From Phyllobacterium bourgognense (GTDB taxonomy: Bacteria > Pseudomonadota > Alphaproteobacteria > Rhizobiales > Rhizobiaceae), in contig NZ_QPJM01000008.1 in assembly GCF_003337575.1 (NCBI RefSeq), positions 156,310 to 220,309 on the forward strand: a stretch of 64,000 bases of DNA. Reading direction: 5' to 3'. Position 1 is the stretch's first letter, and each line of letters begins with the position of its first letter. Positions 8,581 through 17,709 of this stretch are shown in pieces. A program made the translations under genes and the position numbers. The notes beneath the pieces were generated by a model. That model saw nothing but the letters and a program-made list of their open reading frames with translations, was not told the DNA's origin and did no database searches.

Positions 8581-9018
8581 ATGTCAGATCATCACGCAAT
8601 CACCATTGATATCCCAGTAAAGCTGAGCTCGGTAAAATCGGTGCACAGTATCGGCTCACTACAGTTTGAAGGGGATCTGCCAGCAGCGCTTTTTCACCTT
8701 CAGCTGATCACCAATGACATCAAAGATTGGGGCGCTGACGCCGAAGTGGTAGTGGTCTTCCACACAAACGCGGGACACCTCACCCTAAATGACGAGGCAT
8801 ACAACTATTCGCGGAAGATCGCTGTAGGAAATCCCAGCAAGGACATGATCGCTGACTTGGTAAAGAAAGGCGTCAGCATCGAGCTGTGCGGTGCAACCGC
8901 AAAGGTGAACGGTTGGGGCAACGCTGATCTCCTCCCGAACGTGAAGATCAACACCGATGCAATGGCGCGAACGATTGAGCTTGTCCAGCAAGGCTTCGTA
9001 AAAATCACTGAAGCTTAG
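8581..9018 (+). CDS. DsrE/DsrF-like family protein
   Basis: 145 residues. The core (about 20-140) has the DsrE/F-like alternating fold, with VVVVFHTNAGHLTLND and GVSIELCGATAKVNGWG; Cys102 of ELCGAT sits where many DsrE-like proteins carry a conserved Cys. Such small proteins are often linked to sulfur relay, but isolated copies have no proven role. A ribosome site AAGGGAG lies just upstream of the ATG. It stands alone between decayed stretches. Confidence 0.75.
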   Translation: MSDHHAITIDIPVKLSSVKSVHSIGSLQFEGDLPAALFHLQLITNDIKDWGADAEVVVVFHTNAGHLTLNDEAYNYSRKIAVGNPSKDMIADLVKKGVSIELCGATAKVNGWGNADLLPNVKINTDAMARTIELVQQGFVKITEA

Positions 9019-10167
9019 CGAGTGGATGGACACCCGAAGAAGATTCGCGAGCTTGACGTGCCGCGGGGCTCTACTGCGCCTTTCCGCGGGCCACCAGATC
9101 ATGTTGGGGGGCCTAGGTTGCGATCGTTGCGAACCGGTCATTGGGTATACGATGGAAAAGCGCTCGTGAGACTCCGTCAGCGTCTCAGCCATGCATGGCC
9201 TTCAGACATGATCAGCGCTGTCGGTCCATTTTGATCGGTCACCACCTATCATCGACTATCGGAGGCAGCGTTGCGAAAAACTTATCCGTTTACCGCCGCA
9301 TACCGCCGTTTATACTACTCCTCACGCCCCACTCTATTGTTTGAACAGCATATAACCAATTGAAATTGCTTGCAAATTTATTCTGGCGGCGAGAAAGCTC
9401 CGACGATGGGCCTGTTAAAATGCTACGCTTTTGATTTCAAAGGGAAAATCGACGCAAAAATTTTTCTGTGGTTTCAGTAACTATCAGGATCAATCGGACG
9501 ATTTTTGCACCTCTCGGCGTCCGGCGGCGCGCCGGAATCTGCTTCTTAAAGTACCGTCATCAAACCATATCAGGCTTTGAAAGCGATGCCACCGTCTCGG
9601 CACTCGCCTGGATTTATAGGTGCGCAGAGACTGCTGTAGTCACGCCTGGAGTTCTCCATGCTCTACCTTGAAATGCTATCGGTCGACCCAGGGGCCACCG
9701 GCGACCCACTGCGCATTGAAAGGCGCAGCCTCGGTCGTTGCGATCGTGGGTGGCATCACAAGTTGGGCGATGCGCGGCTGGATTTCCGAAAGCGGTTCGG
9801 GCGCGAGGGCCAGCTCGGTGCGTCGGAGAAGTGCCGCCCACTGGACTTGCTTTGCTTGGGCAACGACGAGATCATTCCGTTTATGGAGCAGGATGAAGCG
9901 GGCTACAGCTTCCTGAGTGAGACAGCACCCGAAGAACCGCACGAATTCGACGCAATCCTTGAACTTTCTGACGGGGATCGACTGAACATTTTGCCATTCC
10001 GAATGGTGGGGCCGGATCATCACCACCGACTTCAGGATAGCGGCTACTTATCGTAATCGGCTTATTCCATTGCAGGTGCCGCGGCGAAACCGTCAGTCTG
10101 CTTCACCATTGCTAATGCGCATCTGGCGATAACTGAAACAGTAATGATGTGGTGGTCGGTTGCTTGC
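9019..10167. other. 1.1-kb low-coding, apparently decayed segment
   Basis: No convincing gene. Open frames exist on both strands at 9658-10056 (plus, 132 codons) and 9676-10026 (minus, 116 codons), but each covers the other. Neither contains a motif I recognise or has a good ribosome site, and both are flanked by AT-rich stretches with stops in all frames (9230-9480). The segment precedes a transporter fragment, so I read it as a graveyard between modules. Confidence 0.45.
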
Positions 10168-10383
10168 CTAGCGGATCAGGATTTCGTGGATAGCTACCAG
10201 CACCAGTATCATGCCGGCGATCCCCTCCACGGATCGCGAGATGCCGTCGATGAGGCGTGCCCGGCTTTCGAAGAGACGAATAAGCTGGCGGCTGAAAAAC
10301 ACCGACGCAAGTGCGACAGACGATAAAGTGAGCGCGACACCGATCATCATCAGCGCGCAGGACAGCACTGTCGAAATACTCAT
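10168..10383 (-). pseudogene. C-terminal fragment of a NicO/RcnA-like nickel/cobalt transporter
   Basis: A 71-codon piece starting at MSISTVLSCALM. It has two hydrophobic helices around a basic loop (ALASVFFSRQLIRLFESR, then EGIAGMILVLVAIHEIL), the pattern of the last two helices of NicO-family nickel/cobalt efflux permeases. The frame continues upstream to 10593, but that part (HRSGQMVPCAINGLAGWIE) is not transporter-like. The rest of the gene, including the His-rich loop, is missing. The assignment rests on the pattern of two helices only. Confidence 0.45.
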
Positions 10384-10525
10384 GTTTCGTGCCAATGAGG
10401 AACACTGGGGATAGCCCGAAACTTGGCCCGTTCCGGATTGGCCGCAGAGCTCCAGGCCAGTCTGAAGAGCGACCGGATACCAAGCGCCGCACTCAATCCA
10501 CCCCGCCAAGCCGTTGATTGCACAG

Positions 10526-10550
10526 GGAACCATCTGGCCAGACCGATGTT
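10526..10550 (+). promoter_or_regulatory. Candidate EcfG-type promoter for the phospholipase-D gene
   Basis: GGAAC at 10526-10530, a 16-nt spacer, then TGTT at 10547-10550. This fits the alphaproteobacterial general-stress sigma factor consensus GGAAC-N16/17-CGTT at eight of nine positions. It lies 67 nt before the ATG at 10618. A single site by itself could be chance; its weight comes from the two further matches at 13082-13109 serving the functionally linked genes. Confidence 0.5.
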
Positions 10551-10617
10551 TTGATTTCGCTGTACGCCGCTTGGTTTCTTTGCGTGCAAACAATGGGAAA
10601 GAAGGTGTCCTGAGCAG

Positions 10618-12117
10618 ATGGCATTCATACAGACCGAAGAGTCTTCGTCAAAGCCGACACGCGTCGCGCGACACCAATCGCTCATAAAGGTTGGTGTGAA
10701 TGCGTGGCGTCTTGTCCCGGCTCGCCGGATCGCGATGCTGGTGGATGCCGCTGACTACTACCGACATCTCGAAGAAGCCTTCGCCACCGCCCAACGCTCC
10801 ATCCTTATCGCCGGCTGGGACTTTAACGGAGAGATCGCTCTGCGTCCCGACCGGCCCGGTGCTGAGCGGCTCGGCCACTATCTGCGGCGATTGGTCGACG
10901 AGCGGCTGGATCTTCATATTCATATCCTGGTCTGGTCCAACGGCCCGATCTATTCGGCACGGCAGATGCGCGTATTTCCCAAAGAGCCCTGGGCCAACCA
11001 TCCGCGTATCAATCTTTGCTATGATCGTCACCATCCATGGCGCGGTTGTCATCACCAAAAAATAGTATGTATCGATGACAAAATCGCTTTCTCCGGGGGT
11101 ATTGACCTGACCGTCCACCGCTGGGACACCTCGGATCATTTCGAAATTGACAGCCGGCGCAAAGACTTGAATGGCACGCTTTACCCCGCGGTGCACGATG
11201 TGCAGCTTGCCGTGGACGGTGAGGCCGCAAGATCTTTGGCCGATCTCCTGCGCGCGCGTTGGCTGACCTGCAAAGGCACGAGGATCGCCCCGGTACGTGT
11301 CGACGGCAACCGTTGGCCGGCCGGTCTGAAGCCCGACCTTCGCAATGTTGACGTTGCCATAGCCCGCACCGCACCCGCTGCCTTCGGGAGAAAAGGCAGT
11401 CGCGAAATCGAGCTTCTCAATGAAACGGCGCTGAAGGCCGCCCGCCGATCGGTCTATATAGAGACCCAGTATCTCACATGTCGGCGAATTGGTCGTTTGA
11501 TTGAACGCAGGCTGCGTGAGCCTGATGGACCGGAAATCATCATCGTGGTTCCCCAAGAATGCCACGGTGGCCTGGAGCGACTGTTCATGGGCGGCAATCG
11601 CGACCGCCTTGTTCGCCGGCTCAGACGAGCCGACATATATGGCCGACTACGTGTCGTTTACCCGGTTGTCGTTGATAGTGAAGGCGCTCACGAAGCCCCT
11701 ATCTTCGTCCATTCCAAAGTTATGATCATCGACGACCGGTTTGCGCGGATCGGCTCATCCAATCTTAATAACCGCTCTTGCGGCATGGATACCGAGTGCG
11801 ATCTCGCCATCGAGGCGGCGACCCCATCGGAGCGTGCAGCTGTCGCTCGCTTGCGTGATCGTCTCCTGGCTGAGCACCTCGGTATGACACCCGTTGAAGT
11901 GCAATCGCGCATCCACAAGCAGCGGTCCATTGTCGAGGTAATCGACAATTATAGCCGTGGCAACCGCCGCTTGAAGCCTATAGTGCTCGAAGCAGACGCC
12001 GGGCCGGAGAAGCCCATTCCCCTGACTGCCTTGTTCGATCCAAAAAAGCCCGTGCAACCCTCACGATATTTTGGCAAATGCTTGCAAATCCTAAGGGTGT
12101 GGCTGAGCCGACGCTGA
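10618..12117 (+). CDS. Phospholipase D-like / cardiolipin synthase-like protein
   Basis: 499 residues with two HKD motifs: HQKIVCID at 146-153 followed by SGGID, and HSKVMIIDD near 365 followed by GSSNLNNRS. These are the two halves of the PLD active site, so it should transfer or hydrolyse phosphatidyl groups. No strong N-terminal membrane anchor is visible, as in E. coli ClsB (YbhO) and unlike ClsA. Its 3' end overlaps the convergent YbhN-like gene by 27 nt. With the adjacent YbhN-like and EEP genes it repeats the E. coli ybhP-clsB-ybhN set. Likely role: phospholipid remodelling under stress (inference). Confidence 0.92.
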   Translation: MAFIQTEESSSKPTRVARHQSLIKVGVNAWRLVPARRIAMLVDAADYYRHLEEAFATAQRSILIAGWDFNGEIALRPDRPGAERLGHYLRRLVDERLDLHIHILVWSNGPIYSARQMRVFPKEPWANHPRINLCYDRHHPWRGCHHQKIVCIDDKIAFSGGIDLTVHRWDTSDHFEIDSRRKDLNGTLYPAVHDVQLAVDGEAARSLADLLRARWLTCKGTRIAPVRVDGNRWPAGLKPDLRNVDVAIARTAPAAFGRKGSREIELLNETALKAARRSVYIETQYLTCRRIGRLIERRLREPDGPEIIIVVPQECHGGLERLFMGGNRDRLVRRLRRADIYGRLRVVYPVVVDSEGAHEAPIFVHSKVMIIDDRFARIGSSNLNNRSCGMDTECDLAIEAATPSERAAVARLRDRLLAEHLGMTPVEVQSRIHKQRSIVEVIDNYSRGNRRLKPIVLEADAGPEKPIPLTALFDPKKPVQPSRYFGKCLQILRVWLSRR

Positions 12118-13038
12118 TTTGGCCTTGGCCGTATCCCTCCCCAGCACCCGTTCCGATATGGCAAGCAACAGCAGCCCGAGGGGTAGTGGCAGCAAGAAAT
12201 AGACGCACCTGAAGGCTATGACGGCACCGATGGTGGCAGCCTGCGGCAACAGAAACTGCGTGGTGGCTTCCAGGACTCCGAGACCACCCGGAACGTGTGT
12301 CGCGATGGCCGTTGCATTCGCTATCGCGTACGCTGCGGAGACCTCCCAATAATGGACATCCTGATAGGCCAATAACAACTGCTGAAGGCTCGCCGCGATG
12401 CAAGCGAAGTTGATCGTGCCAAGGGCCAGTTGCGCAACCGCCAATCCCAGCGGTGGCAAATTGAATTTCCACTTGCGGACGGTCACAAGTCGCCGGATCC
12501 GCCAACAGAGGATCAGATAGAGCGCAAGGGCTGCAAGAAATACCATGCCGACCAAAAACGCCGCCCGTTGCTCAAGACCGATGACTGCAGCGGAGCTCGA
12601 ACTCAAAAGCATCGCCCATCCGCACAGCGATGACAGGCCGACGGCGACGGTCAACCCCGAGAAAAGCACAACCTTGGTCACATCCTCGGCTGTCAGTCCC
12701 CATCGCGAGTAGAAGCGATAGCGAATGGCGCCACTGCTCAAAGCCGACAAGCCGACATTGTGGCCGATTGAAAGACTGACAAAGGACGTCAGCGCGGCTT
12801 TGCGGTACGCCAGAGGTTTGCCCGCATAGATGAGCCCAAAGGCATCGAAACCCGTCAGGCAACCATAGCTGGCTGCAGCAAAGACAATGGATAGAACAAG
12901 ATGGTCAAGGGGGATCGCGCCAATCGATGCCACGACCTCTGCCGGACTGTAGCGGCTGATATTTCGGTAGAGCAGCCAGCAGAAAAAAGCGGCCGCTGTA
13001 GCGACCAGGAAGTTAAGTCCTGCTTTTCTGCCGCGCAT
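12091..13038 (-). CDS. YbhN-like (UPF0104/LPG-synthase TM) membrane protein
   Basis: 315 residues from MRGRKAGLNF, with about eight hydrophobic helices, first at 8-26. It belongs to the lysylphosphatidylglycerol synthase transmembrane family, here without the C-terminal aminoacyl transferase domain. Typical motifs are SIGHNVGLSALSSGAIRYR and ATHVPGGLGVLE. E. coli YbhN is the closest functional parallel, a family linked to cardiolipin and lipid movement, but its biochemistry is unsettled. An upstream in-frame ATG at 13143 exists, but the promoter at 13082-13109 would lie inside that longer gene, so 13038 is preferred. Confidence 0.88.
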   Translation of the reverse strand: MRGRKAGLNFLVATAAAFFCWLLYRNISRYSPAEVVASIGAIPLDHLVLSIVFAAASYGCLTGFDAFGLIYAGKPLAYRKAALTSFVSLSIGHNVGLSALSSGAIRYRFYSRWGLTAEDVTKVVLFSGLTVAVGLSSLCGWAMLLSSSSAAVIGLEQRAAFLVGMVFLAALALYLILCWRIRRLVTVRKWKFNLPPLGLAVAQLALGTINFACIAASLQQLLLAYQDVHYWEVSAAYAIANATAIATHVPGGLGVLEATTQFLLPQAATIGAVIAFRCVYFLLPLPLGLLLLAISERVLGRDTAKAKSASAQPHP

Positions 13039-13072
13039 TGCTTTGTCTCCGGGGCACCGCCGGTGCGATGGC

Positions 13073-13855
13073 ATGTTGAAGGGAACGAAGGTAGGCTTCG
13101 GAAAGTTCCTCTTGCATCGACACTGCGAGGAGATTGCTATCAAGATCCTGACCTACAATGTGCACAGCTGTGTCGGCAGCGACGGTCAACCATCTCCGGG
13201 GCGTATCGCCGAGGTCATTGCCGCATGCGATCCGGACGTTGTCGCCCTGCAGGAGCTCGATGTGGGCCGCAAGCGCACAGGCTCGGTGGATCAGGCGCAT
13301 GCCATTGCGACGCATTTGAGTATGAGACTGTTCTTCCATCCGGCAATCCAAGTCGCTGAGGAGCAATATGGCGATGCTATTTTGACCTCGCTCGACATGC
13401 GGCTGATCAAGGCTGGTCCCCTGCCCTCTTTCGGAGAACGTCGTGGAGCATTGTGGGTCGAAGCGAACTACCGGGGAAACACTGTCAACATTATAAATAC
13501 CCATTTGGGTCTGTCGAGGCGCGACCGCTCAGCCCAGGTTGCGGCTCTGCTTGGACCGGGATGGCTCGGACACGCCGATTGCAGATCGCCGAAGATCTTG
13601 CTGGGCGATTTCAATGCCGTCAGGTCATCGTTGGCATACAGACAGATTTCCAACCAGTTCGCCGACGCGTGGGCAGGGGGAACCGGCCGCCCGCGAAAAA
13701 CGTTTCCTTCGCGGCTTCCTCTTGTCCGGATCGATCACATCTTTGTTGAAAGATCGATGCAGGTCACCGACGTCGGCGTTGTCAGCGGACGCGCCGCACG
13801 CATGGCTTCGGATCATCTGCCTCTCTACGCCACCATCGCCATGAGCAAAACGTAG
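13073..13855 (+). CDS. Endonuclease/exonuclease/phosphatase family protein (YbhP-like)
   Basis: EEP-superfamily enzyme. Motifs from the natural N-terminus onward are ILTYNVHSCVG, VVALQELDVGRKR, a catalytic-type GDFNAV, and the terminal SDHLPLYATI with the catalytic His. Homologues hydrolyse phosphodiesters in nucleic acids or phospholipids. Coordinates use the nearest conventional in-frame ATG, but homology starts at IKILTYNVHS (13139), where the codon is ATC with GAGGAG six nt upstream. The EcfG-like promoter at 13082-13109 lies inside the longer frame, so the real protein is probably about 238 residues with a non-ATG start. Partner of the PLD and YbhN-like genes. Confidence 0.85.
   Translation: MLKGTKVGFGKFLLHRHCEEIAIKILTYNVHSCVGSDGQPSPGRIAEVIAACDPDVVALQELDVGRKRTGSVDQAHAIATHLSMRLFFHPAIQVAEEQYGDAILTSLDMRLIKAGPLPSFGERRGALWVEANYRGNTVNIINTHLGLSRRDRSAQVAALLGPGWLGHADCRSPKILLGDFNAVRSSLAYRQISNQFADAWAGGTGRPRKTFPSRLPLVRIDHIFVERSMQVTDVGVVSGRAARMASDHLPLYATIAMSKT
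13082..13109. promoter_or_regulatory. Overlapping divergent EcfG-type promoters
   Basis: GGAAC (13082-13086) and GTTCC (13105-13109) face each other. Read on plus: GGAAC, 17 nt, AGTT. Read on minus: GGAAC, 17 nt, CGTT, a perfect match to the EcfG consensus. One 28-bp palindromic element can therefore serve both the YbhN-like gene (minus, start at 13038) and the EEP gene (plus). The calculated 5' leaders, about 35 nt and 20-30 nt, are sensible. The sigma factor itself is not in this window. Confidence 0.6.
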
Positions 13856-13987
13856 CGGCAAGCGCAGGTTCCTCGAACACAAATTGTCCGAAGCCGCCTG
13901 CGCAACCTTCGGCGAGCCCGCTATGAGTGGCAAAGCCGGCGTCGAGATCTTCTCGGCTTGTGGCACTCCAAAGCGGTCATTGGGCTG

Positions 13988-15994
13988 TCAACTCCGAATG
14001 GATGAATTGTGTCGCCCGGGAACCTTTCTTTGCTGCTTTAAAAGGCGCGCAAGCAAGTTTCGCCTGCGCTTGCGCTGGCCGAGATCGATATCGCTGACAA
14101 GTTTTGCGCCACCCTCACGCCGCTCCAATATGATCTTACGGCTATGGAAAGCTTCGAGTTCGGCTCGATGCGCCACGCTTATGATGGTGACATTGGGCAT
14201 TTCGTGGATGAGCATCTCCATCATCTTGTCCTGACTCTTCTCATCCAGTGCTGAGGTTGCTTCATCCAGCACGATGATGTCGGGCGTGTGCAGCAGCAGG
14301 CGGGCGAACGCCAGCCGCTGCTTTTCGCCACCCGACAGGGTCTGATCCCATGGTGCTTCCTCCTCGATCTTGCTGTTCAGGTAATCGAGCCCTACCTTGT
14401 CGAGTGCCGCGTTGATTTTCTCCAACGTCCAGTTATCGGCGGCGGCGGGATAGGCGACCGCACGGCGCAGCGTCCCGGAGGGGATATAGGGCCGTTGCGG
14501 TAGCATAAACATTCGCTTCCCGGCGTGGAAATTGACAGTGCCGTCCCCCCACGGCCATAGACCTGCGACGGCCCGCACCAGCGTGCTCTTGCCTGAGCCG
14601 GATTCGCCGGCGACCAACACCCGCTCGCCTGGTTCGATCACGACCTCGGTTTCCTTGACCACGGCAGTGCCGTCGTCAAGCGACACGGAAAGATTGTTCA
14701 AGCTAAGCACCGCGTCGCCTTCAGTCTCGCCGCGCTTGATACGTCCGAAGGCGTCGCTCCGTTCCGCGCGTTCGAGGCCATCGAGCGACATCATCAGCGA
14801 GGCGATGCGCCGAGCACAGGCGTTCCAATCGGCAAGACGGGGGTAGTTGTCGACCAGCCATCCGAACGCGCCCTGCACGATAGCGAAAGCAGAGGCAGCC
14901 TGCATTACCTGCCCAAGTGTCATGCTCCCTTCGAGAAATTTCGGAGCACAAAGCAAAACCGGCACGACCGGCGCAAACAAGCTCGACCCCTGCGATACCA
15001 AGGCTGTGCGCATGTGCTGGCCGGTAAGACGCGCCCATCGTCTGAGCACATTGCCGAACGTTTTGTCGATGCCGCTGCGTTCCTCCTCCTCGCCGCCGAG
15101 CAATGCAATACTCTCGCCATTTTCCCGCACGCGCGTCAGCACGTAGCGGAATTCTGCTTCCGCCTGATTTTTTTCCTCGGAGAGGCGGACGAAATGCCGG
15201 CCAATGACCGCCATCGAGGTCGACGTGATCCCGGCATACAGCACCGCAGTGATAACGAGGAAACCGGGTACAGTAACAGTCGAACCTGCGATCGTCAGGG
15301 TCAGGGCCCCGCCGATAGTCCACAGCACGACGATGAAGGTCGAGGCCGCCAGAAATGCGGAGATGACACCTGCGATGAAATCGACGGGCGATTCGGTGGC
15401 AATTCGCAAATCCTCCGTGATGCGGGCTTCGGGATTCTCGTGGTCGCCGCCGACGAGGTTCAACTGGTAGTAACGGCCGTTTGCCAGCCATCGCGCGATG
15501 ACGGCGGTCGTCAGCCAGGAGCGCCAGCGGCGCTGAATCGTCATCCGAAGGAAGACTTGTGCAACGACAAGGCTGCCGCTTCCAAGAACGAGCGGCACGA
15601 AAACGGCACTGAGGAAATAGACGGTGCTGGCATCGCGTTGCTCAAGGGCATCGAAAATTGCGCGGTTCCAGACATTGATCCCATACTGGAAGCCGACATT
15701 GATACATATCAGGATCAAAAGCCCGATCGACAACGGCCAAGCCAGCCTGTCGCCATTGCGGCTCCAGTAACCGCGCGCGCTGATCCAAAAACGTCTCAGC
15801 AAGTATCTCTTGCGCGCGCGCTCGGTCTCCTCAGGCGTCAGTTCTGCAGCCGGGTCGATGAAATCCGGCGGCGCGTCCTGCTCAGCGGCCTCCGACGCGA
15901 CTTCGACAGTCGCTCCTTTCGCTTGACGCGATTTTTTGGCACTGCGTTGTTTGGCGCCGTCGATCGATTCCGCCTTGCGTTTGGCCTCGGACAT
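13988..15994 (-). CDS. SbmA/BacA-like ABC transporter (membrane + ATPase fusion)
   Basis: 668 residues. A charged N-terminal extension (1-60) precedes an ABC_membrane_2 (SbmA/BacA-type) domain with several helices at about 85-370, then a nucleotide-binding domain. The Walker A motif is GESGSGKST, the signature LSGGEKQRLAF and Walker B IIVLDEATSALDE. This is the YddA/Rv1819c-like arrangement. Relatives import peptides or cobalamin or affect very-long-chain fatty acids in the envelope; BacA itself matters for rhizobial symbiosis, but this fused form is a separate branch. Separated by about 130 nt from the convergent EEP gene. Confidence 0.9.
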   Translation of the reverse strand: MSEAKRKAESIDGAKQRSAKKSRQAKGATVEVASEAAEQDAPPDFIDPAAELTPEETERARKRYLLRRFWISARGYWSRNGDRLAWPLSIGLLILICINVGFQYGINVWNRAIFDALEQRDASTVYFLSAVFVPLVLGSGSLVVAQVFLRMTIQRRWRSWLTTAVIARWLANGRYYQLNLVGGDHENPEARITEDLRIATESPVDFIAGVISAFLAASTFIVVLWTIGGALTLTIAGSTVTVPGFLVITAVLYAGITSTSMAVIGRHFVRLSEEKNQAEAEFRYVLTRVRENGESIALLGGEEEERSGIDKTFGNVLRRWARLTGQHMRTALVSQGSSLFAPVVPVLLCAPKFLEGSMTLGQVMQAASAFAIVQGAFGWLVDNYPRLADWNACARRIASLMMSLDGLERAERSDAFGRIKRGETEGDAVLSLNNLSVSLDDGTAVVKETEVVIEPGERVLVAGESGSGKSTLVRAVAGLWPWGDGTVNFHAGKRMFMLPQRPYIPSGTLRRAVAYPAAADNWTLEKINAALDKVGLDYLNSKIEEEAPWDQTLSGGEKQRLAFARLLLHTPDIIVLDEATSALDEKSQDKMMEMLIHEMPNVTIISVAHRAELEAFHSRKIILERREGGAKLVSDIDLGQRKRRRNLLARLLKQQRKVPGRHNSSIRS

Positions 15995-16337
15995 AAGGGC
16001 GATAACGGCTTAAAAGATCAAAAGGTTGCACGACGTCTGCTCCAGATCTGATTGCCCACGGCACCAGTGCGCTTTCAGGTTCCGGTATTCGCAATGCCGA
16101 GCTCAGCTTCGCCATTCTCGATTTACAACTTTGACCGGTTGCGTGCACTCTCACCTCGCCGCGGCGTGTCAGCTATGAATTCAGGAACGGGTCAAACTCC
16201 CCGTCCCTACCCAAGCCAGAGACTGACCTGATCGGACATTGCGACTGCCTGAAACAGCTCTTGCAGGTGGACGTCACTTCAGTTCAGTCATGTGACAATA
16301 CCCTCAGAAATCAATCAAGCTTTTGTTAACCATCCTT
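15995..16337. other. 343-nt spacer between repC end and ABC transporter start
   Basis: Holds the promoter region of the ABC gene and the downstream flank of repC. I saw no open frame with motifs, no T-tailed hairpin and no clear GTTN4GCN4AAC-like parS palindrome. Confidence 0.4.
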
Positions 16338-17633
16338 TCACCCTGCCCTCGCCTCATCCTGCTTCTGGTTTGCCTTCAACAATCCCATCAGCAAGGGGCC
16401 CGAAGAGAACGAACCGGCGCGGGCCTTGTCGGTAAGCGAGCGGAGGTAGCCGCCTGGGCTGGTAATGGCTTCGCCCTTCTGCAGGATGGCGGCGACGACA
16501 ATGGCCGCTTCATTGGCACCAAAGGTCTCGACGGCCTGGTTCCATGCGTCAGGGCTTATCCCGAGCGTCACCCGAACCAGATTGGCCGTCTGCACCAGAT
16601 CAGGCCAGCTCTCGATGCCTCGCAAGGCGTAATCGACAATGTCCGGGCAAGCCTTCAGGATCAAGCCGAGCGGAAAGGCTTTTGGCGTCAGCTTGTTGCG
16701 GGAAGGTATCGGCTGGTCGGTCACGCCGGCATCGATCTCTTTGGTGCTTTCCGGCTCGCTGTCATCGTTCCAGCTTGCCTCGCCATTTGCCCCCTGGCTT
16801 TTTTCGATGCCGGGTTCAAATTCAGATGAAGAGTCGGGATTTTGATTCTGTATGTGCCGTTCATTTTGAACGTCACTGGCGTTTGATTTTCTGTAATTTG
16901 CGTGAATTTCCAATAACTTCTCGACATCCCAGCGCAAATCATCAAGCGCAGCGGCCAATACATCGAGCCCCCGGCGGTCAAAACCACGCAACAGTGGTCG
17001 TGCCAGCGGGATGAAACGCTCGCTGATGGCGCTCCAGGGCCCATCCAGTTCCTGCTCTTCGGCAAAGATAATCATCTTGGCGATGTCGCGGCGATGCAGG
17101 CTGATCCGTTCCCGAAGCAGGCGTTTTGCCAGATCTTCGGCGCGGATGGCGGCAGCGAATTGTTCGATCTCCCCTGCCCGCGCCACCAGCGGCGACAGAT
17201 CGAAGCCGAAAGCCGTTTTGACATCGCCTTCCTGGTCGCGGCGCACATAACGTTTACCGTTGGGGCTGTCGCGGCGGATGATGAGACCGGCCTCGACCAA
17301 TGCCGCCAGATGCCGGCGCAATGTTACTGGCGCCATGCCGTGGGCGCGCATCGAAAGTTCGCGGTTGGAGGGGAAGACAACGAGATTGCTTTCACTGTCG
17401 AGTTCGGCCGGCTTATGGAAGCTCAGCAGCGCATGCAGCACGGCCAGCGACCGATCAGATACACCGAGGGCCGGACGCGCCTCGGTGATCGTACGGAACA
17501 ATTTCCACTTGTCGGCGACTTGCATGGCCGGACAATTGCGCGCCGCAGCCTGTGCTTCCAGCATGGCATGCGACATCGGCCGCCGCCCGAAGGGCGTCGT
17601 TGTCATTTCCCTGTTCATAGCTTTCACCTTCAA
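16338..17633 (-). CDS. repC: Plasmid replication initiator RepC
   Basis: 431 residues. RepC binds the origin and starts replication of repABC plasmids. The N-terminus (TTPFGRRPMSHAMLEAQ) and the winged-helix region around VFPSNRELSMRAHGMAPVTLRRHL match the family, followed by the LIIRRDSPNGKRYVRRD stretch. Initiation could be at 17633 or the Met at 17618. It is the last gene of repABC, 142 nt after repB; that gap encodes the antisense RNA. The less conserved part at residues 240-275 coincides with an AT-rich DNA stretch where repABC origins normally lie. Confidence 0.96.
   Translation of the reverse strand: MKVKAMNREMTTTPFGRRPMSHAMLEAQAAARNCPAMQVADKWKLFRTITEARPALGVSDRSLAVLHALLSFHKPAELDSESNLVVFPSNRELSMRAHGMAPVTLRRHLAALVEAGLIIRRDSPNGKRYVRRDQEGDVKTAFGFDLSPLVARAGEIEQFAAAIRAEDLAKRLLRERISLHRRDIAKMIIFAEEQELDGPWSAISERFIPLARPLLRGFDRRGLDVLAAALDDLRWDVEKLLEIHANYRKSNASDVQNERHIQNQNPDSSSEFEPGIEKSQGANGEASWNDDSEPESTKEIDAGVTDQPIPSRNKLTPKAFPLGLILKACPDIVDYALRGIESWPDLVQTANLVRVTLGISPDAWNQAVETFGANEAAIVVAAILQKGEAITSPGGYLRSLTDKARAGSFSSGPLLMGLLKANQKQDEARAG
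16836..16920. other. Probable replication origin (AT-rich stretch inside repC)
   Basis: A run of about 85 nt within repC is clearly richer in A+T than the rest of the gene (for example GATTTTGATTCTGTATG and GATTTTCTGTAATTTGCG). In repABC plasmids studied so far oriV lies inside repC in an AT-rich segment. I saw no iterons. Position is inferred from composition only. Confidence 0.5.
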
Positions 17634-17674
17634 TCAGGCAAAAGAAATCTGCTCGCCGAAACGACGCTTAGTGC

Positions 17675-17703
17675 TTGACAGTGATTCTCGGAAATGCGAT
17701 TCT
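17675..17703 (+). promoter_or_regulatory. Promoter of the repABC antisense RNA
   Basis: Perfect -35 TTGACA, 17-nt spacing and -10 GATTCT, pointing toward repB, i.e. against the rep operon. Strong constitutive promoters of this kind drive the ctRNA in related plasmids. Confidence 0.75.
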
Positions 17704-17709
17704 CAAGCT

